The position numbers were made by a program, and so were the translations under genes. The notes under the pieces were generated by a model. That model ran no database searches and was not told where the DNA came from. It saw nothing but the letters and a program-made list of their open reading frames with translations. DNA of 6,748 nt from CAMBDR01 sp046597185 (lineage in GTDB: Bacteria; Pseudomonadota; Gammaproteobacteria; Burkholderiales; Burkholderiaceae_D). The number at the start of each line of letters is the position of its first letter. Position 1 is the stretch's first letter. The stretch is from NCBI GenBank assembly GCA_046597185.1, contig JBKJLF010000422.1:1-6748 (forward strand), given 5' to 3'. This document shows positions 1 to 6,265 of this stretch, piece after piece.

Positions 1-67
1 AAGCAAAATAAGCAAAATAAGCAAAATAAGCAAAATAAGCAAAATAAGCAAAATAAGCAAAATAAGC
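1..67. repeat. 9-bp tandem repeat array, unit AAGCAAAAT
   Basis: Seven perfect copies of AAGCAAAAT run from base 1 to 63, followed by a four-base partial copy (64-67). The array is cut by the left edge, so its full length is unknown. A 9-bp period keeps the reading frame. On the plus strand frame 1 reads Lys-Gln-Asn repeats; frame 2 reads Ser-Lys-Ile repeats and then Ser-Asp and a TGA at 71-73; frame 3 has a TAA stop in every unit. Because a plus-strand terminator begins right after that TGA, the array is either the C-terminal tail of the gene to the left or its 3' untranslated region. The sequence in hand cannot decide. There are no spacers, so it is not a CRISPR array. Confidence 0.95.
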
Positions 68-74
68 GACTGAC

Positions 75-100
75 AACGGCCTGCCGGGCGGGCCGTTTTT
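75..100 (+). terminator. Rho-independent terminator of the gene to the left
   Basis: ACGGCC (76-81) pairs with GGCCGT (91-96); A75 can also pair with T97, and the intervening bases can add a short inner stem (83-84 with 88-89). A run of five T (96-100) follows. The T run lies only on the plus-strand exit side, so it ends a transcript coming from the left. It begins only two bases after a TGA at 71-73. Confidence 0.85.
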
Positions 101-101
101 G

Positions 102-107
102 TATAAT
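102..107 (+). promoter_or_regulatory. Candidate -10 element for the DUF3667 gene
   Basis: A perfect TATAAT lies directly after the terminator T run and about 30 bases before the ATG at 137, which would give a leader of roughly 20-25 nucleotides. No good -35 hexamer sits 16-18 bases upstream, because that stretch is the terminator stem. CTGACA at 70-75 resembles a -35 but is 26 bases away. The element is therefore plausible but not secure. Confidence 0.4.
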
Positions 108-136
108 CGTGATTTGGCGTGGGTGATTGGGAAACG

Positions 137-1273
137 ATGAAATCGATGCAACTTGCGCGCTTTACCCGGACGGTTCGACATCTGGAAAGTGAATCGTGCC
201 GTAACTGCAATACCCATTTTAATGGAAAATTCTGTCCCGAGTGCGGACAAGAAGCCGATACTGGTGCGCCCATCGCAATGGGCTTTATCTATGAATTTTT
301 GACGCGCAATGTGTTGGAAAAAGGCAAATTGCCGCGCACCATTTGGCATTTGCTGCGCTATCCGGGTGGCTTGACGGTGGACTTTTTGGAGGGGCGGCGC
401 GCGCGCTATATTCGCCCGGTGCGACTGTATTTGATTTTTTCGATTGTCTATTTTTTACTGTTGTCATTTCAAACCACGGTATTGGTGAAACAGCTCAGTG
501 CGAATGCCGATGCAGCCGATGTGGCGAGAGAGGTTGAAGCGGTAGCCAGTAAGGTTCCTGTTGTTAATACGAGCAATGGAAAAGGCTTAAATCCCAAGTT
601 GTTACAAAGTCCTGCCGAGGAAGAGATAAACGGCAAAGCGTTCGCTGCCGAGCTTAAAAAAGCGATCAAACAGACAGCAGAACAGGCAAAAGAGGCAAAA
701 GAGGCAAAACAGGCTACCCAAGATGCCGAAGATGAGCCAGACCCGAAGCGGGATGCGCGTTCGCATAAGGGAAAATCCGACGAGGAATTGAAAAAGATGT
801 TGGATAATGTGCATTTTTTCAACCAAAAATATGATGCTTTGATAAAACAAGAGGCTTTAAGACGGATTAAGCACTTTAGTGCGCTGTCCCAGCATGAGCA
901 AATCAATGAGGTGTTAAAAAGCGTGATTAATCAGGCACCCAAAACCATGTTTTTTCTGGTTCCGGTGTTTGCCATGCTATTGAAGCTGTTTTTTATATTT
1001 CGAGGGATTCCGTATGGTGCGCATTTATTGTTTTCGGTGCATTATCACGCGCTGGCATTTTTGGTGTTGATGGGATTGCTGTTGCCATTGCCCACGGTGA
1101 TTACTGGATTGGGGATTGTGTATATTTGCCTGTATTTGCCCGTGGCCATGCGCACCACCTATCTGTGTAGCTGGATTGGTGCGCTGGCGCGCTGCTTCTT
1201 GCTCAGTGTTTCGTATTCTGTTGCCATTGGCCTGGCAATGGCAGGTACTTTGATTGTTGCGGTAATTGGCTGA
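137..1273 (+). CDS. DUF3667-type zinc-ribbon membrane protein
   Basis: A 378-residue integral membrane protein of unknown function. A zinc ribbon lies at residues 21-36 (Cys21, Cys24, Cys33, Cys36; CxxC-x8-CxxC, the second pair in a GKFCPECGQ context). It is followed by a stretch typical of DUF3667 proteins, with a PGG turn near 76-78 and EGRRARYIRP at about 85-94. One membrane helix follows (about 98-117), then a roughly 150-residue charged, Lys/Ala/Glu-rich soluble loop (about 118-270) with coiled-coil character, then about four helices (near 271-288, 295-317, 320-338 and 351-375). The loop contains an in-frame 9-bp repeat at 683-714. I chose ATG 137 over GTG 119, which sits almost on the predicted transcript start; GGGA at 129-132 precedes ATG 137. 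ATG 146 is also possible. The family assignment rests on remembered sequence pattern. The gene is apparently monocistronic and converges on the next gene with a 2-bp gap. Confidence 0.8.
   Translation: MKSMQLARFTRTVRHLESESCRNCNTHFNGKFCPECGQEADTGAPIAMGFIYEFLTRNVLEKGKLPRTIWHLLRYPGGLTVDFLEGRRARYIRPVRLYLIFSIVYFLLLSFQTTVLVKQLSANADAADVAREVEAVASKVPVVNTSNGKGLNPKLLQSPAEEEINGKAFAAELKKAIKQTAEQAKEAKEAKQATQDAEDEPDPKRDARSHKGKSDEELKKMLDNVHFFNQKYDALIKQEALRRIKHFSALSQHEQINEVLKSVINQAPKTMFFLVPVFAMLLKLFFIFRGIPYGAHLLFSVHYHALAFLVLMGLLLPLPTVITGLGIVYICLYLPVAMRTTYLCSWIGALARCFLLSVSYSVAIGLAMAGTLIVAVIG
683..714 (+). repeat. In-frame 9-bp tandem repeat (C/G)AGGCAAAA within the DUF3667 gene
   Basis: Three copies of a nonamer (683-691, 692-700, 701-709) differ only in the first base, and a five-base partial copy follows. 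It encodes the Ala-Lys-Glu/Gln-rich part of the charged loop between the first and second membrane helices. Its GCAAAA core resembles the array at 1-67, but the two units are not identical. Confidence 0.85.
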
Positions 1274-1275
1274 GT

Positions 1276-1698
1276 TTAATTCGCAACCAAGGACGACACC
1301 ACCGATTGCACCGCTTCTTTTAGTTTGGCGTGCGCCAAAACATTGCACTGTTCAGCGGTAGCGCCCACTTGCGAGCCAAATGACACCGAAGTCTTTTTGG
1401 GTTCGTACAGGAATGATTTGCCGCTCAAGGGCACCATCATTGCGCGCGCCACGATGACGCAGGTTTTGTTTGGATCAAAACCGCCATTGACTTCGCTGAT
1501 ATAACCCCATTTCTTGATCGGATACAGCTTGGCGACCTTGGCAGGCAATGCTTCGGCCCAGAGCGCATTGGCTTGGTTGGGTGTCATCAAGGTTGCGGGA
1601 GAATTATCCTTGGTGGCAAATTTGGGTGGCGCAGCAGGTGCTGCCAAAACACTGGATGAAAGTATCAGCGTGATTGCCAAAGTGGAAAGATGTTTCAT
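1276..1698 (-). CDS. Small exported (periplasmic) protein of unknown function
   Basis: A 140-residue protein that I do not assign to a family. Residues 1-20 form a Sec signal peptide: Met-Lys-His, a hydrophobic core (LSTLAITLILSSSVLA), and a small-residue cleavage region near Ala19-Ala20. The mature part is about 120 residues, with a Pro/Ala-rich start, an aromatic segment around 60-68 (YPIKKWGYI), and two cysteines (Cys80, Cys118) that could form a disulfide in the periplasm. There is no lipobox cysteine, so it is not a lipoprotein. The ATG at 1698 is preceded by GAGGAA with about seven bases spacing, and it places the signal peptide at the N-terminus; the reading frame stays open upstream to 1875, but that extension lacks support and overlaps the helicase gene. 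It lies 65 bp downstream of the helicase gene on the same strand, so it may be read through from it, although TACAAT at 1755-1750 could be a weak promoter of its own. Confidence 0.8.
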   Translation of the reverse strand: MKHLSTLAITLILSSSVLAAPAAPPKFATKDNSPATLMTPNQANALWAEALPAKVAKLYPIKKWGYISEVNGGFDPNKTCVIVARAMMVPLSGKSFLYEPKKTSVSFGSQVGATAEQCNVLAHAKLKEAVQSVVSSLVAN

Positions 1699-1763
1699 GG
1701 AAGTTCCTCGGTATTGGTAAGTCGTTATCGGGCAAACAGATTCTTGCATATTGTAAGGGATTA

Positions 1764-4220
1764 TCATCCTCGCCCGGTGGCTGGAAGGGGCGATTTTGGC
1801 AGATCGGCGGTAATTTGTTGGGGCTTGTTGCCTGTTTGCCCATTTCCCCGGTCTTGCGTGCCAATTTGCCACCAATTCGGTAGCAGTGCCTTCACTTCGA
1901 GGCGGGCAAAGCGGTCATCGATCAAGTAGAGCGTGCCTTGATCGCTTGGGCCGCGAATTACCCGGCCTGCCGCTTGCACTACTTTTTGCAAGCCGGGGTA
2001 GAGGTAGGCGTAAGCATAGCCGTGGCCAAACTGGCTTTGCATGCGCTGCATTAAAATTTCGTTAATGGGATTGTATTGCGGTAAGCCCAGGGTGGCGATA
2101 AACGCACCGATCAGGCGCGCGCCGGGTAAGTCGATACCTTCGCCAAAATTGCCACCCAATACGGCAAACCCAATGCCGCGCCCATGCTCGGTGAAACGCT
2201 GCAGAAAGGCTTGGCGCGCGGCTTCATCCATGGGCCGGGTTTGTTGCCATACCGGTATCTTGGGGGCGTCTTGCCTGAAGCGCTCGGCGACTTGTTCCAA
2301 GTAGTCAAAGCTACTTAAAAAAGCCAAATAATTGCCTGGCTGGCTCTGATATTGTTGTTCCATCAATTGCACCAAGGCCCCGAGCGAACTCTGGCGCGCA
2401 TGGTAGCGCGTGGAAATATGGCGCACCAGGTGGACTTTTAATTGTTGGCTGTGGAAGGGCGAATCAATATCGACCCAATGGCAGTCGTCCGGCAAACCCA
2501 GCGTGTCGCGGTAAAATTCAGCCGGGCCTAGCGTGGCAGAAAACAAGGTGCAGGCATGGCAACTGGCGAAGCGTTCACGCAAAAATGGCGCGGGGATCAG
2601 GTTGCGCAAGCTGAGCACGGTATTTTTGCCTTGCCGGGTCAGGTCGATGAGGGAGTGCTGATCAAACGATTCGGCCAAGCGGATGAAAAGGTGGGCGTCG
2701 AAGAAAAAGCGCATCACTTCCGGGGCCAAGCCTTGAGCTTGCGCCACCATATGGTCGGCTATTTGTCCGGTTGCGTGTTGCAGCGCTTGTAATAGTGCTT
2801 TGGGCGGCTGGGGCAAGGTTTGATAATCGGCTTTGGAATCGGCTCGGTTTTCGGTTTCAGCATTGGCCTCGGCGCGGCTTTCTGGCAGCAAGGCTTTCCA
2901 GTGGCGTTGAACTTGGGCGAAGGTTTTTTTCAAAGCGGGCGGCAACTGGCGGCGCGCCTGCTTGAAGCGGGTTTGATCAAGTTCGGCGCTATACATACTG
3001 CGGCCACGGCTGAGCAAATTGTGCGCTTCATCAATCAGCAGGCTGACGCGCCATTGATTTTGCCGGGTTAAACCGTACAGCATGGCGCTGATATCGAAGT
3101 AGTAATTGTAATCGGCCACAATCAAATCAGCCCAGCGGCTCATTTCCTGGCTTAAATACCAGGGGCAAACCTGATGTTGTAAAGCGGCCTCGCGCAGGCG
3201 CGCCTGATTCAGCATTAATGTGCCTGTGGGCATGAGGCTCAAGGCTGCGCTACGGGCAGCGGGCAAGCGGTCATAAAAGCCGCGCGCCAGTGGGCAGGAT
3301 AGTCCGTGGCAAGCCAGCTCCGGGTGCTCGCAGGCTTTGTCGCGCGCGACCAGTTCCAGCACCCGCACTGGCGCGGCGGCCAGGGTTTGCAGCGCGTCCA
3401 GCGCGACTTGACGGCCGGAGGTTTTGGCGGTTAAAAAGAAAATTTTATCGATGCTTTGCGTGGGGCAGGCTTTGAGTGCCGGAAACAAGGTGGCCATAGT
3501 TTTTCCGATGCCTGTGGGTGCTTGCGCCATCAAACAGCAGGCTTTGCGCTGGGCATTGTAGACGGCGGCGGCCAATTCTCGCTGGCCGTGGCGAAATTCG
3601 GGCCAGGGGAAAGCGAGTGTTGTCAGTGCGTGGTCGCGTTGCTGGCGGTGCGCCAGTTCTTGCTCGGCCCAGCTTAAAAATAATTCGCATTGGGCGTTAA
3701 AATAATGGGCCAAACTGGCGCGGTTGTGGTTTTCAAAGAAGACGATTTCTTTTTCGCTGTCGATGTCAAAATACACCAGCGCAAGGCGCAGGGTTTCACC
3801 TTCGGGGGCCGGCGTGGTTTCTGGGGCTGTTGCGATTTCGTTTGCTGTTTCGTTTGCGTTTTCTTTTGCGCTTGCTTGCGCTTTTGCCTCCAGCCACAGA
3901 TGACCATAAATTCGGCATTGCGCCCAGTGCAGGGCGCGCTGGTTATCGGGCATCAGGCTGACATCACCACGGCAGGTTTTAATTTCTTCGAGCTGGTTTT
4001 GCGCGCCATCATAGCCATCGGCACGGCCACGAACATGTAGTTGGCGGTAGCTCGCGTGCAGGCTGATTTCGCTTTGGTAGCCTGCCGGACGGCGGCTTTG
4101 TACCAGTTTATGCCCTTCAATCCCTTCTTGCGCGCTGGGCGCGGGGGTGAAGCGCAAATCGAGGTCGCCCTGTTTGGCGGTAAATTCGACCAGTTCGCGC
4201 ACCGCGATTTTGTAGTTCAT
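1764..4220 (-). CDS. Fusion of Cas4/RecB-like nuclease and DinG/XPD-type Fe-S helicase
   Basis: An 818-residue superfamily 2 DNA helicase of the Rad3/XPD/DinG group (COG1199). Residues 1-190 look like a PD-(D/E)XK nuclease of the Cas4/RecB type: His37 in an EGIEGH context, Asp68 in GRADGY, Glu79-x-Lys81 in LEEIKT, and Gln101/Tyr105 (QxxxY). The helicase has Gln213 (Q motif), Walker A APTGIGKT (234-241), Cys297, Cys304, Cys309 and Cys352 (CPWY) as likely Fe-S ligands, DEAH (397-400), SAT (561-563), motif V (689-700) and QAAGRVIR (749-756). These proteins translocate 5' to 3' on single-stranded DNA. Two low-complexity inserts lie at about 112-143 and 445-467, and the last 30 residues look like an unconserved tail. 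The ATG at 4220 overlaps the FAN1-like gene's TGA by 4 bp, implying translational coupling. Known DinG and YoaA lack this nuclease domain, so no symbol is given. The helicase call is firm; the nuclease domain is a motif-based inference. Confidence 0.93.
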   Translation of the reverse strand: MNYKIAVRELVEFTAKQGDLDLRFTPAPSAQEGIEGHKLVQSRRPAGYQSEISLHASYRQLHVRGRADGYDGAQNQLEEIKTCRGDVSLMPDNQRALHWAQCRIYGHLWLEAKAQASAKENANETANEIATAPETTPAPEGETLRLALVYFDIDSEKEIVFFENHNRASLAHYFNAQCELFLSWAEQELAHRQQRDHALTTLAFPWPEFRHGQRELAAAVYNAQRKACCLMAQAPTGIGKTMATLFPALKACPTQSIDKIFFLTAKTSGRQVALDALQTLAAAPVRVLELVARDKACEHPELACHGLSCPLARGFYDRLPAARSAALSLMPTGTLMLNQARLREAALQHQVCPWYLSQEMSRWADLIVADYNYYFDISAMLYGLTRQNQWRVSLLIDEAHNLLSRGRSMYSAELDQTRFKQARRQLPPALKKTFAQVQRHWKALLPESRAEANAETENRADSKADYQTLPQPPKALLQALQHATGQIADHMVAQAQGLAPEVMRFFFDAHLFIRLAESFDQHSLIDLTRQGKNTVLSLRNLIPAPFLRERFASCHACTLFSATLGPAEFYRDTLGLPDDCHWVDIDSPFHSQQLKVHLVRHISTRYHARQSSLGALVQLMEQQYQSQPGNYLAFLSSFDYLEQVAERFRQDAPKIPVWQQTRPMDEAARQAFLQRFTEHGRGIGFAVLGGNFGEGIDLPGARLIGAFIATLGLPQYNPINEILMQRMQSQFGHGYAYAYLYPGLQKVVQAAGRVIRGPSDQGTLYLIDDRFARLEVKALLPNWWQIGTQDRGNGQTGNKPQQITADLPKSPLPATGRG
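3836..3857. repeat. 12-bp period repeat in the helicase nuclease-domain insert
   Basis: TTTCGTTTGC occurs at 3836-3845 and again at 3848-3857. It encodes part of an Ala/Asn/Glu/Thr-rich insert (about residues 112-143) between the QxxxY helix and the next beta strand of the nuclease domain. The 12-bp period keeps the frame. Confidence 0.8.
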
Positions 4221-5959
4221 GGCGCAGTACCGCTCAATATCTCGTCGCTGGCGTATTCAACATAGCAAACGCTGATCGGTATTTGATGCTGCGCGCAGTA
4301 TTGAATACAGCGGATTTGATTGTCTTGCAGCCTGTCGCCGGGGCCTTTGACTTCGACCATGCGATAGCTGCGGGTGGCGGGCCAAAATTGAATCAGATCC
4401 GGCCAGCCACTGCGGTTGCTCGCGATATCTTGCAATAAGCGCTGAAAACAATGGCGCAAATGTGCCGCCGGAATGCAAAGCAAGGCATGTTCGAGTAATT
4501 CGGCCGACAGGCTCTGCCATGTCACAAAATTCGATTGCAAGCCTTGTTTGGCATGGTAGGCTTGCCAGATTGTGGCCTGATATGCGTCGCTGTCCAGTTG
4601 CGCCAGACAAATGTCGAATTGCGCTTGGCGGCGTGGGTAAAAATCCGGGCTGTGTAAATCCACCGGGCCACGTTGGTAGGGGTTGAAAAACGCCCCCGGC
4701 AGCGCGTAAAAAATGGCGTCCCAGCACAGTAAGCCAAATAATGAATTAATCAGGGTGTTTTCTACATAAAACACCAGTGCGGGTTGGTCTGCGTCTGCAT
4801 GCTTGTCTGCATGCGCGCGGGCAAGGTGTTGTGCCGCCAATTGCTCAACGCTATGTTGGTTGGACGCAGGCAGTGTGTAACGTAGTTCTGGCACTTTGTG
4901 AGTCTGGCTGCTGGCGAGCAGCAGTTTGGCAAAATCGGCGGGGAGTTTTTTGTGCAAGCGGGGAAGAATGCGCTGCAAATGCTGTAATTCCACTTCACTG
5001 GCCATCGGCGCAGCGTTCGGCGCGATCATTTGTTGTGCCAAAGCGTGCGCAGCCGGGTATTGCTCACTCCGAATCAAGACGCGCAATTGCCGGATGCGCG
5101 CTTCGGGGCTGGAATTGCCTTGATACAGCTCATGCGCGGCGCTGAAGTTTTGTTCCCGTTCAAAGGCTTGGCCCAGGCTAAATAATAGCCGTTCACGCCG
5201 CCGTTCCAACCAGTTTTGGGCGGAAACGGGTATGTTTGCCAGCGTGGCCAGGGTTTGTTCGATACTCGCACCTTGTTGCCATTGTTCCCGGCACTGGAAT
5301 AAACGCAGGTAGTGATCGATATCCTCACGGCTTTGAAAGCCGCGTGCGGTCGGTGCAATATCGACTTTTTCCCATTGATAAATACCCAAATCAGAAAGAA
5401 TGAATTCTGACCAATCCTGATGCAAGTTACCAAAAAACATTAGGCGAAAGCGCTCGCACAAAGGCATAATACGCAAATGGTAGAGTGGCTCGCTTTGGGC
5501 ATATTGCGCGCCAAACCATGCGCACAAGCTGCCTTGCTGCATGTTGCGAGCGGCTTGCAGGGCCGCCAATTGCTCAGACTTTTTTGTCTTGGCAAGCTGG
5601 GGTGGCAAGGCCAATAATTGGGCCAGTTCAAGCTTGGTAAATAAGGCAAACAGTTGTTCGATATTGAGCGTGGGTTGCGGCTCCAGCCAGTTGAGTGCGA
5701 TCAGCGCGGCGGTAGCATCCGGGGTTGGGCCGATCTCTGGATACTGTAGTTTGCTGGCGCGAAAAAATTCCCCTTTGCGCATCACCATGCGCACCAGCAG
5801 TGCGCGCGAGGGCCTTGGCAGGCGGGTGAAATTTTCGATGAATTGGCTTTCGTGAGGGGCAAGCAAATCCGGGTAGCGCTGTGCCAGCCAATCGAGCACC
5901 ATTTGAAAATTATTCAAATAATAAAATGCTTCGAGTGGCTGGTTGTAATGGGCAGGCAT
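4217..5959 (-). CDS. FAN1-like VRR-NUC structure-specific nuclease
   Basis: A 580-residue bacterial homologue of FAN1 (Fanconi-associated nuclease 1), close in length to the Pseudomonas protein. FAN1 enzymes cut 5'-flap and branched DNA and act in interstrand crosslink repair. The C-terminal VRR-NUC domain shows GWPDL (Asp521), VEVKGP (Glu536, Lys538) and GDRLQDNQ. An upstream acidic residue, Glu400, precedes NSLFGLLCWD. These four match the FAN1 catalytic set, and the 121- and 15-residue gaps between Glu400, Asp521 and Glu536 agree with those I recall for Pseudomonas FAN1. The N-terminal half is helical, with a SAP/winged-helix-like part and a TPR-like part (about 250-345). There is no UBZ zinc finger, as usual in bacteria. 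A His/Asp/Ala-rich linker (381-392) comes from a 12-bp duplication. The start is firm: the frame has a TAA at 5989-5987, no other start lies between, and the conserved N-terminus begins before the next Met (residue 20). It is the first gene of an operon with the helicase. Confidence 0.93.
   Translation of the reverse strand: MPAHYNQPLEAFYYLNNFQMVLDWLAQRYPDLLAPHESQFIENFTRLPRPSRALLVRMVMRKGEFFRASKLQYPEIGPTPDATAALIALNWLEPQPTLNIEQLFALFTKLELAQLLALPPQLAKTKKSEQLAALQAARNMQQGSLCAWFGAQYAQSEPLYHLRIMPLCERFRLMFFGNLHQDWSEFILSDLGIYQWEKVDIAPTARGFQSREDIDHYLRLFQCREQWQQGASIEQTLATLANIPVSAQNWLERRRERLLFSLGQAFEREQNFSAAHELYQGNSSPEARIRQLRVLIRSEQYPAAHALAQQMIAPNAAPMASEVELQHLQRILPRLHKKLPADFAKLLLASSQTHKVPELRYTLPASNQHSVEQLAAQHLARAHADKHADADQPALVFYVENTLINSLFGLLCWDAIFYALPGAFFNPYQRGPVDLHSPDFYPRRQAQFDICLAQLDSDAYQATIWQAYHAKQGLQSNFVTWQSLSAELLEHALLCIPAAHLRHCFQRLLQDIASNRSGWPDLIQFWPATRSYRMVEVKGPGDRLQDNQIRCIQYCAQHQIPISVCYVEYASDEILSGTAP
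4793..4814. repeat. 12-bp period repeat in the FAN1-like gene linker
   Basis: GTCTGCATGC occurs at 4793-4802 and 4805-4814, with a further GTCTGC at 4787-4792. It encodes the His-Ala-Asp-rich linker (about residues 381-392) just before the catalytic Glu400. The period is a multiple of three, so copy changes would leave the nuclease in frame. Confidence 0.75.
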
Positions 5960-5963
5960 GGGG

Positions 5964-5996
5964 CTTATGTGGTGCGTATGTGGTGGTTATGTTGGG
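5964..5996 (-). repeat. Three 11-bp imperfect repeats forming a C/A-rich mRNA leader
   Basis: On the plus strand the units are CTTATGTGGTG (5964-5974), CGTATGTGGTG (5975-5985) and a diverged GTTATGTTGGG (5986-5996). In the minus-strand transcript this becomes a C/A-rich, probably unstructured leader with repeated CACCACATA, ending four bases before the FAN1-like start codon. No Shine-Dalgarno sequence is visible there. Confidence 0.75.
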
Positions 5997-6021
5997 ATCG
6001 TGGCGCGCTGTACAAACGGCC

Positions 6022-6052
6022 AGTATAGCGCAATTGTGTGCGATTGGCGCAA
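6022..6052 (-). promoter_or_regulatory. Candidate promoter of the FAN1-helicase operon
   Basis: Read on the minus strand, TTGCGC (6052-6047) and TATACT (6027-6022) resemble -35 and -10 hexamers, with a 19-base spacer that is longer than ideal. A T run lies just upstream of the -35. Transcription would start near 6015, leaving a leader of about 55 nucleotides. No operator such as a LexA box is evident. Confidence 0.45.
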
Positions 6053-6120
6053 AAAAAGGTCGCGAAATCAAAATTTTACGATATACTTAAGTACGTGCTC
6101 CGCACCCATCAATCTTAATT

Positions 6121-6142
6121 CGAAAACCTCTCCTTGTTTTCG
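6121..6142. other. Small hairpin with pyrimidine loop
   Basis: CGAAAAC (6121-6127) is the exact inverse of GTTTTCG (6136-6142), with an eight-base loop CTCTCCTT. No T run follows on either strand, so it does not look like a terminator. On the plus strand the loop region includes TCTCC, complementary to the GGAGA before the 91-residue gene. Confidence 0.6.
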
Positions 6143-6265
6143 TCTGCATTCCTGATCGGCCAATCAACATTGCCGATACCCTTCAAATAAATTGCGCCCT
6201 TGGTGTAAAAACGTGATGAAGCGTGTGCCATGCACTCTTGGGCGCTTTCGTAGCGGAGATTTATT

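Larger units (their letters stand above)
5960..6265. other. Divergent intergenic spacer, 306 bp
   Basis: This is the spacer between the minus-strand repair operon and the plus-strand 91-residue gene. It holds three imperfect 11-bp repeats (5964-5996), a minus-strand promoter candidate (about 6022-6052), a seven-A run (6051-6057), a 10-bp palindrome TACTTAAGTA (6084-6093) and a small hairpin (6121-6142). I found no convincing promoter for the plus-strand gene and no credible coding sequence in it. Confidence 0.7.

Noticed and set aside
1..67. CRISPR array
   Set aside because: The 9-bp units are contiguous with no spacers.
119..136. GTG start at 119 for the DUF3667 gene
   Set aside because: It lies only about 12 bases after the TATAAT, leaving almost no leader, and has no ribosome-binding site. 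It is possible but less likely than ATG 137.
469..906. 145-residue open frame on the minus strand inside the DUF3667 gene
   Set aside because: Its Ser/Phe/Cys-rich composition is what the reverse of Lys/Ala/Glu-rich codons gives; it is a shadow.
1324..1339. Inverted repeat TTTGGC/GCCAAA as a terminator for the convergent genes
   Set aside because: The stem is six pairs with no T run on either strand, and it lies in coding sequence.
1699..1875. N-terminal extension of the exported protein to 1875
   Set aside because: It would bury the signal peptide at residue 60 and overlap the helicase gene; the ATG at 1698 has a clear GAGGAA before it.
4777..5145. 122-residue plus-strand open frame within the FAN1-like gene
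   Set aside because: It is fully contained in a gene with clear catalytic motifs and shows no motif of its own.
6082..6087. TATACT as a plus-strand -10 for the 91-residue gene
   Set aside because: There is no -35 at a suitable distance, and it is about 180 bases from the start codon.
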